A DNA stretch of 64,000 nt from positions 25,133 through 89,132 of the forward strand of contig CAIKOJ010000220.1 of NCBI GenBank assembly GCA_903829015.1, read 5' to 3'. Source of the DNA: an uncultured Bacteroidota bacterium. Lineage in GTDB: Bacteria > Bacteroidota > Bacteroidia > Chitinophagales > Chitinophagaceae. This document shows positions 9,201 to 19,571 of this stretch, one piece after another. The notes below the pieces were generated by a model. That model ran no database searches. It saw nothing but the letters and a program-made list of their open reading frames with translations, and was not told the origin of the DNA. Made by a program: the position numbers and the translations under genes. Each line of letters begins with the position of its first letter. Positions within the stretch are counted from its first letter, which is position 1.

Positions 9201-10086
9201 TGATACCAATACCAATATCACCCGGATGGTTTACACCAACATTATAATAAGATGTTCCACCAAAAGTTGTGTTCATTGCCCAACCCAAAGCCAAATCAGT
9301 GCCAACCGACAGACCCCATGAGTTATATATACAAGCTACTGCACGGCAATCTTTAGTACATAACGACATTGGAGGAAGAGTTGAGCTACTGCCAGTTGCT
9401 GTAACCTGCACCCTGTGAGCAATGTCATTCTGATAATTGATCACATTGTTAGTAGGGAACCCGCCACCAGGCCATGTTTGATCATTATCAGGATCACATG
9501 ATCTCCAGTAGTAAACGTTATTAATAATGCCGGCACCGGTATTATAGAACTTAGTTGTAAAAACTACAGCATTGGCATTCGTATCAACGCGTGATTCTTG
9601 TTTGATTAAAAGACTTGCACCACCCGGATTATATGTTCCTGTCTGGAATCCTTTGATAACACCACCTACGTTTGAGTATGAACTCATGGTGCCTCCGGTC
9701 ATTGTCCCTGGTCCCGAATAAGAAAAACCAGATCCTGTACCTTGGTAAGCCTGACATCTAGAACCATTCGCCTGTACCTCCCACCCCTCAAAAGGACTTC
9801 CAGGGTAAGTGTAATCTCCCATAAATGGCGGTGAGCCAACAGTCCAGCCATCATGTCCGTAGTCATAAACTTCAGCTAATGGGGCACCAGGTGTAACTCC
9901 GGGACCACCGTTGTGCGGATGATAACCAACTGGTGGTGCCGGAGCACCCAGAGCGCCATTACCAACGATACCGATTTCCAACCAGTGCCCTTGAAGATAA
10001 CAATTTGCGCCAACTAATTGCGCATAGGATACACGGCTGCAAAGTATCAGCGTAATAAAAACTAAAAAGAGGTATTGCTTTTTCAT
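6220..10086 (-). CDS. Giant secreted protein with gliding-motility (T9SS type B) C-terminal domain
   Basis: A 1288-residue protein with a clear signal peptide (MKKQYLFLVFITLILCSRVSYAQ, cut near residue 23). Residues about 23-350 form a conserved domain also present in the protein at 59994 (ends 63821 there). It is followed by a string of Ig/PKD-like beta domains rich in Tyr, Pro and Cys. The last roughly 90 residues are the CHU-type gliding-motility domain: FPNAFTPNG, a RILNRWGQ-x-F segment, GWDGKFNG, a YYYILKY strand and a closing GDVTLIR. That domain targets proteins to the T9SS, and type B cargo usually stays at the cell surface. The role may be adhesion or a matrix function; the ligand is unknown. 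It has its own terminator. Confidence 0.9.
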   Translation of the reverse strand: MKKQYLFLVFITLILCSRVSYAQLVGANCYLQGHWLEIGIVGNGALGAPAPPVGYHPHNGGPGVTPGAPLAEVYDYGHDGWTVGSPPFMGDYTYPGSPFEGWEVQANGSRCQAYQGTGSGFSYSGPGTMTGGTMSSYSNVGGVIKGFQTGTYNPGGASLLIKQESRVDTNANAVVFTTKFYNTGAGIINNVYYWRSCDPDNDQTWPGGGFPTNNVINYQNDIAHRVQVTATGSSSTLPPMSLCTKDCRAVACIYNSWGLSVGTDLALGWAMNTTFGGTSYYNVGVNHPGDIGIGIIFKVGNIAVGDSSVVSCAYVFNGSTGLDSVGAFPEPALAIGGSIAVAPAPYPNVVIDTYNACAHPGLTAVPVDVLYGDEKAWTWSTWTWSPSLGLASTTGVHNIIYTTVLPPSITYTITGVDAATCQTRTMLLTIVSCNNVRANEPCYGDTLFLRRVGDSTGCTYFWYGPAGYTSTQQNPFIYPATYADSTKFFVVRTLAGLHDTDSIAAVVHHTPVITVSNNGPLCQGGTDTMRLTCGPGMLGMTYAWNGPPAFTSSLQNPTISPFVDVDTGNYRVIVTSPYGCKDTGVTRARVIIRPSPPNIINRDFYCQGEVYAPYTVTGVNPGATVFWWSVAVGGTSSLVPPVFTTAVPGTYVIWASQKDGNCESLRDIDTVRVVTTPLAPVVTGVQDYCQYIGPIVPLTVTPSDSAKWYTASIGGAPAYIAPIPNINVPGTTNFWVSRIDSGCEGPRTPTSYTIHAKPAPPVVTQTPWCQYRTPGPIQVAPSGAGDVLTYYGPGVTGGYSTAPTPSSSVAPDTIFYYITETTVPWGCISDSAIDKVVIKVKPQPPVTHDIRYCQHDFARPMNERVDSEFHSHLNWYFNSIPLPPTPKPYTDTVPGFTTYWVSQTVPNDATGCESDSAALKVEVVYKPDFIIESEKPWVCQFDSLHMAYKGPALFEPGYNWTLPVGAYFANNSNAGDSMITVRFDSTHQNNYITLRASNDSGFCYSDAQIRIKVVPQPTMIAYTKPDVCLGDTVALSLATRADDAYTYKWFIDNVIMDASTALNVLTSNSNTGGPFSISWVDSGRHVIKITSSSVEGCKSMPTYDTVLVHTGPDATFKITSHHDHGICLEDSVEFSATINNLNYSYVWGPEHDFNNLNQSIAWGKMEEVKNVITLKVTDPYGCYATAKLDVDAGSCCLIAFPNAFTPNGSGPEENNVFKPYVAGYHRFHMFRILNRWGQTIFESANSSVMGWDGKFNGVPQEMGVYYYILKYDCGGKSLEQKGDVTLIR

Positions 10087-10320
10087 AATCGTATTGTTAA
10101 TGTAATAGCGAAATCTAAAAATTTTGACTCAATATTTAAATAAATCGGGTTATAAATTTACTCGATTTTCTGTAAAATACTAATTTTTCCTTAGGTACAA
10201 ATAAAAATAATTTCTTTTATTAATTACTGGTTATAAATAATGCCCATATAAGCCTTTAACATTACCTTAGATATTAATAGACAGCTTTATAGTAGATAAG
10301 GTTGGCATCAATATATATAT

Positions 10321-13300
10321 TTATCTTAGCAATGTCACGTTCCCCTGATGGGTTTCTTTCTGCCCATCCTTAAAAGTAGCATCCATCTTATATACATATA
10401 CTCCTACTGGCTGGTCTTTATCGTTAAACTTACCGTCCCAACCTGCTCCATTAAGCGTGGTTGTTTCAAAAACCAACTGACCCCAACGATTATAAATCTC
10501 CATTTTAAAGCTGGTTAGGCCCTTTGTCAGGTACTGCCGCGGAAAGAAATAATCATTCGATCCGTCTCCATTGGGTGTAAATACATTAGGTATGTTCATA
10601 TAGCAATCATTGATAACCCATATGGAGTCCGACGATTCACATCCATCAACAATAACTTTAAGTCCGTAACGACCTGGAGCTACAACGGAAATAAAAGGTG
10701 TGGTTTGCCCCGTGGTCCATTTCCATCTTGCAGCACTGTTTCCTGCATTGATATTGTCACCAATTTTCAATGCAGTGCTGCCAGGGCAAATTGATGTATC
10801 TCCCCCCAGATAAACATTAGGTGAAGCGAATAAATTGATCACTCTGGAAGTTCCAACGTCTTTGCAAACTCTATAGTGAGCAATTACTGAAACTGTGAAT
10901 TGACCTGCAGCATCGTAGGAATGAATTACTGGATTGATATTGACTATGCTATCACCATCTCCAAAGAACCACGATACACCGGTATTCCCGATGCCTGTGT
11001 AAACGCCTTTAAATGTTACCGACGTACTACGGCATAATACACTGTCAGAAACCTGTATACTTACCGGACTTAGAGAGTCTACTTGCACTAATGCTGTTGC
11101 CGTATCGTAGCACGGTACAAAATCTGTTGCAATTAACTGAACCTTGTACACACCTGAATTATTGTATGTGTAAGTAGGGTTCAGCAAATTAGATGTGGCT
11201 CCGTTCCCAAATGACCATGCATATGAAGTACCGGTACCAAAAGAGTAATTTGAAAAACTAACCGGATCATTCTGACAAACGATCGAAGGTGTATCTGTAA
11301 ACTGAGCACTCAAAGGGTGTAATAGTGAGTCTTTCAGTTTAAAGCTATCCAGACAATAAAGGTTGGTTGCAATCAGCGTAACCGTGTAGACCCCCTGAGC
11401 AAAAATATGACTTGGATTAGTTGCAGTATCTGTATAACCATCACCGAAATGCCATACGTAATACAACGGACCAGTTGACATTGATGAGTTGAAATAAAAT
11501 ACAGTATCTCCTTTGCAACCATAATGCACCGCATCGCTGAAACCCGCTGTTAGCGGAGGATCTACCAGAACTGCACCTCCCACAACTGGAGAAAGACAGG
11601 GTCCTATTTTATTTGTGAATGAAGTATAGTTTCCGCTACACAAGCCGTCCATATGCAATGTACTATCTGGATAACCTACCAATATCATCGGAGGTTGCAC
11701 TACACCATTACGAGTGTAGAAAATTGAATCTATGGAACCTGGTGGAACGCCATGAATAATAATGGAGCCATCGCAATATCCACATTGGGTGGGATTGGTA
11801 AATGAAGTAATAAAAAACGTTGGCGGAGCAGGTGCTATTAGCGTATATGGCCCAACTGGCGGAGTAACGCAGCTTCCAAAAGAGGCAACAATGTTATCAT
11901 ACACGCCTTCGCAAAGACCGGTGAGTGTTACTGTGCCTGTACCACTACTTATGGTTGATACAGGTGCCTGTGCCACTCCATTAAAATTGTAATTTATGGT
12001 AAATGCATGACTGCTGTACAACCCGTGTAGCACCAGGATTCCGTCGCATACGCCACAGGCAGTAGGATTGGTAGGTGTAACACTACTGATTGAAATCGGC
12101 GGATCTAACAATGTGTACGGCCCTACAGGTGGTGTAATGCACGACCCGTAAGACGCCACAATATTGTCGTAGATGCCTGCACACAAACCGGTTAACGTAA
12201 TAGTACCTGAAGGTGATGTAGATGTAGATATCGGAGGCTGCGGTGTACCATTGTAATAATAATTTATAGTAAATGCATGGCTGGGATACAAACCATGGAT
12301 AACAAGAATTCCGTCGCATAACCCACACTTTGTTGGGTTAGCTGTCGTAACACTTGCAATCGAAATTGGTGGATCCGTCAATGTTACAGCATGCGGCAGC
12401 GAGAGGCACCCGCCCTGCCTGGCTGTAATGTTGGTATAAGATCCTGCGCAAAGTCCGGTAATTGTAATAGTGCCACCACCCGAAACAGTTCTTATCAGCT
12501 GAGGTTGTGGAATACCGCCATAATCGTAATTGATAGTATCTATGCGCCCCGGTGTTAGGCCATTGATAGTAATTGTGCCATCACATGCGCCACATATCGT
12601 AGGGTTAGTGGATGAAGTGGTGATCACAATTGAACCAGTTGGGTTTACAGTATAATATCCAAATGAAGTATCTGCACAACCAAGAGCCCCGGCTTTGTAG
12701 GTGGTTCTTGTAGTTGGGCACACAACAATAGAAGTTCCTGTTCCGAGGTAAGCTCCTGTAGACGCATTATACCAGTAAACAGCAGATGACTGATATGGAA
12801 TGGGCGCATACGGAATCGACGCAACCGTATAAGTAACCCCTCCTCCAACTATTGGGATCGGCGTAAAACGCCATGCCTCCGTAGGTGGTATAGTCCATAC
12901 CGACGGAAAATCTCTTCCCGGTGCAGTTACTGCATCTGTTCCGGCGGCATTCTGTACGCCTACTATCGCATAACCTCCGTTCCAGGTAGAGCATACTGGC
13001 TTTTGAGCTATGTGTACCTCAATTATATTGGTTGTTTCATACAGAATAATTTGCGTAGTAGTAATTTGCGTACCACATGAAAACATGCTGCATCCACACC
13101 AAGACACCACAAATTTTCTGAATGGAGCAGCACCATCTGTTGAATATTTCTCTGAGCCAACTGGGATGCCGGTAAAAAAGATATCAATGTCGCACCATGG
13201 GCCGCAGATATTGTTCAATTTACTGGGGTTGCCCAGCAATGGTGCTGTAATAGGCCACGGATCACCAGCTCCGGCATCACCAACGTTAAAGTCAAGCGTG

Positions 13301-13569
13301 CCGTTAGCACCAAGCACAACCTGTGTATAATTGACACCGTAAAAATTAAAAGGAAACCCAATTGAGTGCAGTCCGGAATAAATATCGTCAGATGTTACAC
13401 CGGCATCTATTGGTGTATCACCTACTACAACTGCATTCAAAGTTGTGCACAATACCGTGCAGCTTAAAGTATCACTGCTGTAAACAGTAACCTGCGAAAA
13501 CGATTTATGCGACAACAACAACAGCGTTATTATCAGCACCCTTATAAAATATCTGCTCATAAAATTCAA
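10321..13569 (-). CDS. Giant secreted PKD-domain protein with Cys-rich tandem repeats, T9SS type B
   Basis: 1082 residues with a signal peptide (hydrophobic run ending SHKSFSQ near residue 26). An N-terminal nidogen-like/beta domain of about 230 residues contains GSEKYSTDG and TTNIIEVHIA. Four tandem repeats of about 90 residues then follow (DNA about 11,560-12,640), each opening NPT-x-CG-x-CDG with further Cys at GLC and G-x-C. Next come PKD domains with WHFGDG, WSFGNG and WFFGDG cores. The C-terminus is the gliding-motility sorting domain (IPNVFTPNGDG, IYNRWGQ, GWDGKFN, GNVTLLR). It is probably a surface adhesin or matrix protein and lies directly behind the related gene at 6220, with a 234-base AT-rich gap holding no gene. 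Confidence 0.9.
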   Translation of the reverse strand: MNFMSRYFIRVLIITLLLLSHKSFSQVTVYSSDTLSCTVLCTTLNAVVVGDTPIDAGVTSDDIYSGLHSIGFPFNFYGVNYTQVVLGANGTLDFNVGDAGAGDPWPITAPLLGNPSKLNNICGPWCDIDIFFTGIPVGSEKYSTDGAAPFRKFVVSWCGCSMFSCGTQITTTQIILYETTNIIEVHIAQKPVCSTWNGGYAIVGVQNAAGTDAVTAPGRDFPSVWTIPPTEAWRFTPIPIVGGGVTYTVASIPYAPIPYQSSAVYWYNASTGAYLGTGTSIVVCPTTRTTYKAGALGCADTSFGYYTVNPTGSIVITTSSTNPTICGACDGTITINGLTPGRIDTINYDYGGIPQPQLIRTVSGGGTITITGLCAGSYTNITARQGGCLSLPHAVTLTDPPISIASVTTANPTKCGLCDGILVIHGLYPSHAFTINYYYNGTPQPPISTSTSPSGTITLTGLCAGIYDNIVASYGSCITPPVGPYTLLDPPISISSVTPTNPTACGVCDGILVLHGLYSSHAFTINYNFNGVAQAPVSTISSGTGTVTLTGLCEGVYDNIVASFGSCVTPPVGPYTLIAPAPPTFFITSFTNPTQCGYCDGSIIIHGVPPGSIDSIFYTRNGVVQPPMILVGYPDSTLHMDGLCSGNYTSFTNKIGPCLSPVVGGAVLVDPPLTAGFSDAVHYGCKGDTVFYFNSSMSTGPLYYVWHFGDGYTDTATNPSHIFAQGVYTVTLIATNLYCLDSFKLKDSLLHPLSAQFTDTPSIVCQNDPVSFSNYSFGTGTSYAWSFGNGATSNLLNPTYTYNNSGVYKVQLIATDFVPCYDTATALVQVDSLSPVSIQVSDSVLCRSTSVTFKGVYTGIGNTGVSWFFGDGDSIVNINPVIHSYDAAGQFTVSVIAHYRVCKDVGTSRVINLFASPNVYLGGDTSICPGSTALKIGDNINAGNSAARWKWTTGQTTPFISVVAPGRYGLKVIVDGCESSDSIWVINDCYMNIPNVFTPNGDGSNDYFFPRQYLTKGLTSFKMEIYNRWGQLVFETTTLNGAGWDGKFNDKDQPVGVYVYKMDATFKDGQKETHQGNVTLLR

Positions 13570-13702
13570 CTTACTTCCTATAATAGACGGACTTTTTGTC
13601 CAAAAGGTTTGTAATATTACTAAAATTTAGCGAATATTCAAAAGCCGTATCTGGAAAAATTGCAGGGTAATAATATTACTATAACATTTGTTTGTGTTGC
13701 AG

Positions 13703-14206
13703 TTATTTCCTTTTGTATATCGGCACGGTAGAGCAAGGCTCTCCGTACATCAGCGATTTTACCACCGGCAACAGGTGTTGAGATGCGGCTACATAAGCTG
13801 CCTCTGGTATTTCTGTGTCGCCACATCCTTTCAGTACCACTCTCTTATCAGCATATTCGGTCGTATCTATGGCTGCGATCTGTTTTTCTATTATCAATTT
13901 CTGCAACTCAGCAGGCGTGCCGAAATAAACCGACGCTGCAGTATTTTGCAAATAAGACACCGCCAGCATATACGCCCAAACCGGCACTATAGCATCAGCT
14001 GTACAGCATATAGCTACATGTTTACCCAAAAACTGCTGCCAGTCAAATTCAGGTAATGCTGCCCTGTAATCTTTTTCTTTTAGAATCATTTCACGAAACA
14101 GGAACGGCTTCAGATCAAAAGTAGCAATTGAATCCACCGGGATGAAAGGAGCCAGATCAAGCGTCACAATTCCGCTTTCGGCAACTTTATTAACTATGGT
14201 TTCCAT
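13703..14206 (-). CDS. DUF2480 family protein
   Basis: A 167-residue soluble protein matching the Bacteroidota-specific DUF2480 family. It has an NKVAESGIVTLDL start, an LKEKDYRAALPEFDW block around residues 42-56, and the conserved CCTADAIVPVWAYM segment near residue 70. No signal peptide or membrane helix is present. The biochemical role is unknown. A TATTTTTG -7 box lies at 14214-14221, only eight bases before the ATG, so the transcript is probably leaderless or nearly so. Confidence 0.88.
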   Translation of the reverse strand: METIVNKVAESGIVTLDLAPFIPVDSIATFDLKPFLFREMILKEKDYRAALPEFDWQQFLGKHVAICCTADAIVPVWAYMLAVSYLQNTAASVYFGTPAELQKLIIEKQIAAIDTTEYADKRVVLKGCGDTEIPEAAYVAASQHLLPVVKSLMYGEPCSTVPIYKRK

Positions 14207-14213
14207 ATTTATG

Positions 14214-14221
14214 CAAAAATA
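14214..14221 (-). promoter_or_regulatory. -7 box upstream of DUF2480 gene
   Basis: A perfect TATTTTTG (TAnnTTTG) on the minus strand, seven bases from the start codon. No clear -33 TTG at the usual distance. Confidence 0.4.
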
Positions 14222-14327
14222 CGATAATTAGAGTTCTGCATAAAAATCATCATTTAAATATCATGATTGGGAATATTGATAATCAGAAAGAGAATCCATG
14301 TAGCAATCTAATAATTCCAATAAAAAA

Positions 14328-14350
14328 AAGAGCCGCTTTCAGCGGCTCTT
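14328..14350 (-). terminator. Terminator of the lipoprotein gene at 14373
   Basis: A perfect 10-bp GC-rich stem AAGAGCCGCT/AGCGGCTCTT with a 3-base loop, followed on the minus strand by seven T. A textbook intrinsic terminator 23 bases past the stop. Confidence 0.92.
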
Positions 14351-14372
14351 CATTCCTTGAATTGAATTTTTA

Positions 14373-15452
14373 TCAATGATATTCGTACTGAAACTTAATG
14401 TTTTGGGTCACAGTGTTTTTTAAAGTGCTGTCTTTAACAATAACCGTTTCATTTGTCACTTTGCTGTCGGCATCTATTGTGTAAGAGATGTTGGTCTTAT
14501 TGTACGACGAAGTGATAGATGCAATCATATGCTTGTTCTGATAAATATTCACACCATATGTAGTAAACGAACCTAATTGCAAATAATCGCAAGGTCTGTC
14601 GGCTAAATAATCGTAAAAATCATAGAACTGCTTTGCAGAATATCCGGCTGGCCAATATCCGGTACGGAAAATATTTCCGTCAAAATCTACTGCATTTACT
14701 GTTATCTTATCTTCAAAGAATCCACCTATCTGGTCATTGTATCCGTTTACAACTTTTGTGGTACTGGTTGGCACCAACCCCGGTGTTGTTACGCCATAAG
14801 TAACAGTGATAGGCAGGATAACACCAGTGTCGCGGTATTTGTATGGTGGCGGCGCAATATATGGTACTACAGCACTATCCGGAAATTTAACGGCAATGTT
14901 TCCGTCGAAAAACCGGTAATGCAGGTCGGCAGCGTCCGAAGTATATGTAAGCCTTCCTGTGAGTGTAGTATTCGTGTCGCGATAGGTTACAATTTCAGAG
15001 CCCAGCAGAGCACCGAAATAAGTAAAATTGTGTACTTCATTGGGGAAATAAGCATCCTTTATTTGTCCGTAAATATTCAGAATAAAAGTGTCTTTTTCCA
15101 TTACCTGATTGGTACTCAGGTCGGTAGTTTTTTTAAAGATCGAATCAGCAACATATGAAAAATCCATTCTCGTCAAAGCCCTTCCTGCTTTTACTTTGTT
15201 CGAATCATTGGAGGTAAAGTATATCCTTGAAACCCTTTTATTACCATCATATTCAAATCTATAATTCTCTGTAACCAACTGTACCGGAACGGCAGGAGCT
15301 ACCATGTTAGTAGTAATGACAGTCGTGTAAGCAAGTAGCCTGTAATTTTCAGATGTGGGATTAGTAGGGTGAATTTCCTTCTTGCACGATGTGTAAGTCA
15401 CCAGGAACGCTCCCGTCACAACAGCAAGTAAAAGCAAAAACGATCTTTTCAT
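14373..15452 (-). CDS. Lipoprotein of unknown function (DUF4595-like)
   Basis: 359 residues from the ATG at 15452. An upstream in-frame start adds six residues but spoils the signal. The signal peptide MKRSFLLLLAVV ends in the lipobox TYTSC, so the protein is lipid-anchored, probably in the outer membrane. The mature part has repeated beta strands with YRFEYDGNKRVSRIYF near residue 65, a YD-type motif seen in DUF4595 lipoproteins, and later KVVNGYND and TNVSYTID-like strands. No enzyme motif is seen. A strong Bacteroidota promoter (15479-15508) and a terminator show it is a single-gene unit. Confidence 0.7.
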   Translation of the reverse strand: MKRSFLLLLAVVTGAFLVTYTSCKKEIHPTNPTSENYRLLAYTTVITTNMVAPAVPVQLVTENYRFEYDGNKRVSRIYFTSNDSNKVKAGRALTRMDFSYVADSIFKKTTDLSTNQVMEKDTFILNIYGQIKDAYFPNEVHNFTYFGALLGSEIVTYRDTNTTLTGRLTYTSDAADLHYRFFDGNIAVKFPDSAVVPYIAPPPYKYRDTGVILPITVTYGVTTPGLVPTSTTKVVNGYNDQIGGFFEDKITVNAVDFDGNIFRTGYWPAGYSAKQFYDFYDYLADRPCDYLQLGSFTTYGVNIYQNKHMIASITSSYNKTNISYTIDADSKVTNETVIVKDSTLKNTVTQNIKFQYEYH

Positions 15453-15478
15453 ACAGGCAATTTTAATCATTATCTGGT

Positions 15479-15508
15479 CAAAAATAGTAAATAGAAATCA
15501 ATATTCAA
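15479..15508 (-). promoter_or_regulatory. Promoter of lipoprotein gene 14373-15452
   Basis: Minus-strand TATTTTTG at 15479-15486 with TTG at 15506-15508, 19 bases apart. The expected start site lies about 20 bases before the ATG at 15452. Confidence 0.7.
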
Positions 15509-15589
15509 TGGTTATGTTAGCGCCCAAAGCCTTAAAAACAGGAAAAAACACCCTTAAATATGCCTACCGGAGAAAATCGAATCTCAATG

Positions 15590-17029
15590 TTACTTTATCA
15601 GCTTTACAAATTCAATCATCATTTTCGCAAAGTCATCCACATGGTTTAAAGATAACTCTCTCGACCTGTCCAGAACATCGTGGTAATAACCCGGTCCACC
15701 ATTTGAATAATAAAAGAAAGATGGAACCCCGGCCTGCGAAAAATAATAATGATCACTATTCGCAGCAGCACCCCTGCTTTTTATTTCCGGAAGGTATTTG
15801 TCCCTGTTGTTCAATTGCTGCAGCAAGTCAAATTGCTGCGGATATACGGTAGCATTTACAACGGTTACTCCATTTGTTGCATCTCCCATTATATCTATGT
15901 TATTCAGAAATTTTATCTTTTTCAACGGCACCATCGGATGTGCCACAAAGAATTCCGACCCCATCAATGAGGCTTCTTCGCCCGCAAATGCAATGAAAAG
16001 CATACTATAGTGTTGAGGATGTTTGGCAAAATATGCCGCCAGATATATCAAAACTGCCACACCACTGGCATTATCACTGGCCCCCGGGAAATAAGTGGTA
16101 TCGCCCATCATTCCAAGGTGATCGTAGTGAGCAGAGAAAACAATATATGAGTCAGCTACCTCACCTGGCACGGTTGCAACAATATTTTCACTTCTTACAC
16201 GTGGCTGAAATACGGCATCTGCCATAACAGTCATTTTCCTGATCTTCCTGGGCATTATTTCCCGGTCCATGTAAAACACAGTAGCAGCAATGGTTTCACG
16301 GCTCACAGACCATGTCAGCTTGCCATCTTCTGGTATTATAAAACAGCCTTTTGGTAATGTTGCTGCAAACTGGCTTTTGCGTATTTGTAGCACCTGTTTG
16401 CAAAAAGAATCCAAATGTTCAAAAAGGTATACCTGCCCTTCGGTAAAGGTGAGCATTTGTTGTTTCCATACCATTGAGTCCTTTACATAATTCAGGTCAA
16501 CTACTTTAACCTGCAAATTCTCGCCGGAATAAGACGGGCTGGCCGGATCGATCAGAAAATCTACACCAGCAGCTAGTGAGTCACCATTTACACTGATAAA
16601 CATCTTACCGGGGAATGTATTTACAGGAAAAGCAAACGCTTGCGCCCACGGCCCATCTGGTTTCACCGGTTTGAGTTTGTATTGCCTGAATTGTCGCACT
16701 ATGTATCTGGCAGCTGAGTCTCTTCCTCCTAATACATAACCTCTGCCATGCATATAGTGAGATGACAAGACTTCGATCTGTTTTTTGATCCACCTTTTCT
16801 GCACTTCAGCTTTCTCCCTTGCTTTCTTTAGCTCATCATTGAGTTCATGATGCGTTGTATCCTGAACGATGTGGTGTACAGTATCTACAAAAGTATTCGC
16901 AGGTAGCGTTGTATCGTAAGAAGTGTAGTCTTTTACTGTACTGTCTGGTCGGTTCTCGACCTGTGCGCTGGCATCTGAGCAAACCAGTAAAAATACCAAA
17001 ACCAAAAAAACTGATAACCTGTACATCAT
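15590..17029 (-). CDS. M28 family zinc metallopeptidase, secreted
   Basis: 479 residues from the ATG at 17029 (the upstream start adds seven residues that weaken the signal). A signal peptide ends near DASAQ. The C-terminal half is an M28 aminopeptidase domain. Metal and catalytic motifs in order are SAHYDHLG (His), GASDNASG (bridging Asp), AGEEASL (catalytic Glu and zinc Glu), NNIDIMGD (Asp) and GYYHD (His), so the full co-catalytic di-zinc set is present. The N-terminal 250 residues include an Arg/Lys-rich helix and a PA-like insert region. It likely cleaves amino acids from peptides in the periplasm or outside the cell. Confidence 0.9.
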   Translation of the reverse strand: MMYRLSVFLVLVFLLVCSDASAQVENRPDSTVKDYTSYDTTLPANTFVDTVHHIVQDTTHHELNDELKKAREKAEVQKRWIKKQIEVLSSHYMHGRGYVLGGRDSAARYIVRQFRQYKLKPVKPDGPWAQAFAFPVNTFPGKMFISVNGDSLAAGVDFLIDPASPSYSGENLQVKVVDLNYVKDSMVWKQQMLTFTEGQVYLFEHLDSFCKQVLQIRKSQFAATLPKGCFIIPEDGKLTWSVSRETIAATVFYMDREIMPRKIRKMTVMADAVFQPRVRSENIVATVPGEVADSYIVFSAHYDHLGMMGDTTYFPGASDNASGVAVLIYLAAYFAKHPQHYSMLFIAFAGEEASLMGSEFFVAHPMVPLKKIKFLNNIDIMGDATNGVTVVNATVYPQQFDLLQQLNNRDKYLPEIKSRGAAANSDHYYFSQAGVPSFFYYSNGGPGYYHDVLDRSRELSLNHVDDFAKMMIEFVKLIK

Positions 17030-17236
17030 GTGAGCAGTAAAATTAAACACTAATGCGAAAAAAATCGTCGGATAGGCATTGCAAAGTAATTATTTTACCG
17101 TTATTGTTTATATAACTGTGGTTAGCAACGTTGTTTGTTCTTTAAAAAACGATCATATAGGTCTATTTGACATTATAATGTGTCCAATTTCATAGATAAA
17201 TTGAGTTACTGTATCCGCTTTTATTGCATTTATTTT

Positions 17237-17268
17237 GTTGTTTCACAGGCATTTTTTGGCTATCTTTG
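17237..17268 (+). promoter_or_regulatory. Promoter of gyrB
   Basis: GTTG at 17237-17240 and TATCTTTG at 17261-17268 with a 20-base spacer match the Bacteroidota -33/-7 pair. The expected leader is about 100 bases. Confidence 0.75.
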
Positions 17269-17342
17269 TAAGGTTAAAAAAATCTATTTGAAGATAGATT
17301 CAGCCATATATCCGAAAGTGGCGTTTTTAGCAATTCCTCTAA

Positions 17343-19349
<2,007 letters not shown>

Positions 19350-19371
19350 AAACATAATATTTTTTTCACAA

Positions 19372-19404
19372 AAGCGATGCACCGTATTAAACGGTGCATC
19401 GCTT
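19372..19404 (+). terminator. Terminator of gyrB
   Basis: A perfect 14-bp stem AAGCGATGCACCGT/ACGGTGCATCGCTT with a 5-base loop, followed by a run of T. Confidence 0.95.
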
Positions 19405-19571
19405 TTTTATTATCTTTTTATTAATTTATTTGCTCTAGTTGCATATTCTTAACAATTGTAAAAAATGTATTGACTTTGCTTGTTACGTTTCATGATTAAA
19501 ATAATATATTCCCCTATGTTATTAAAATCCGGAACGTGCTTAATTTAGTGGAATCTAAATCTATTCTCAAA

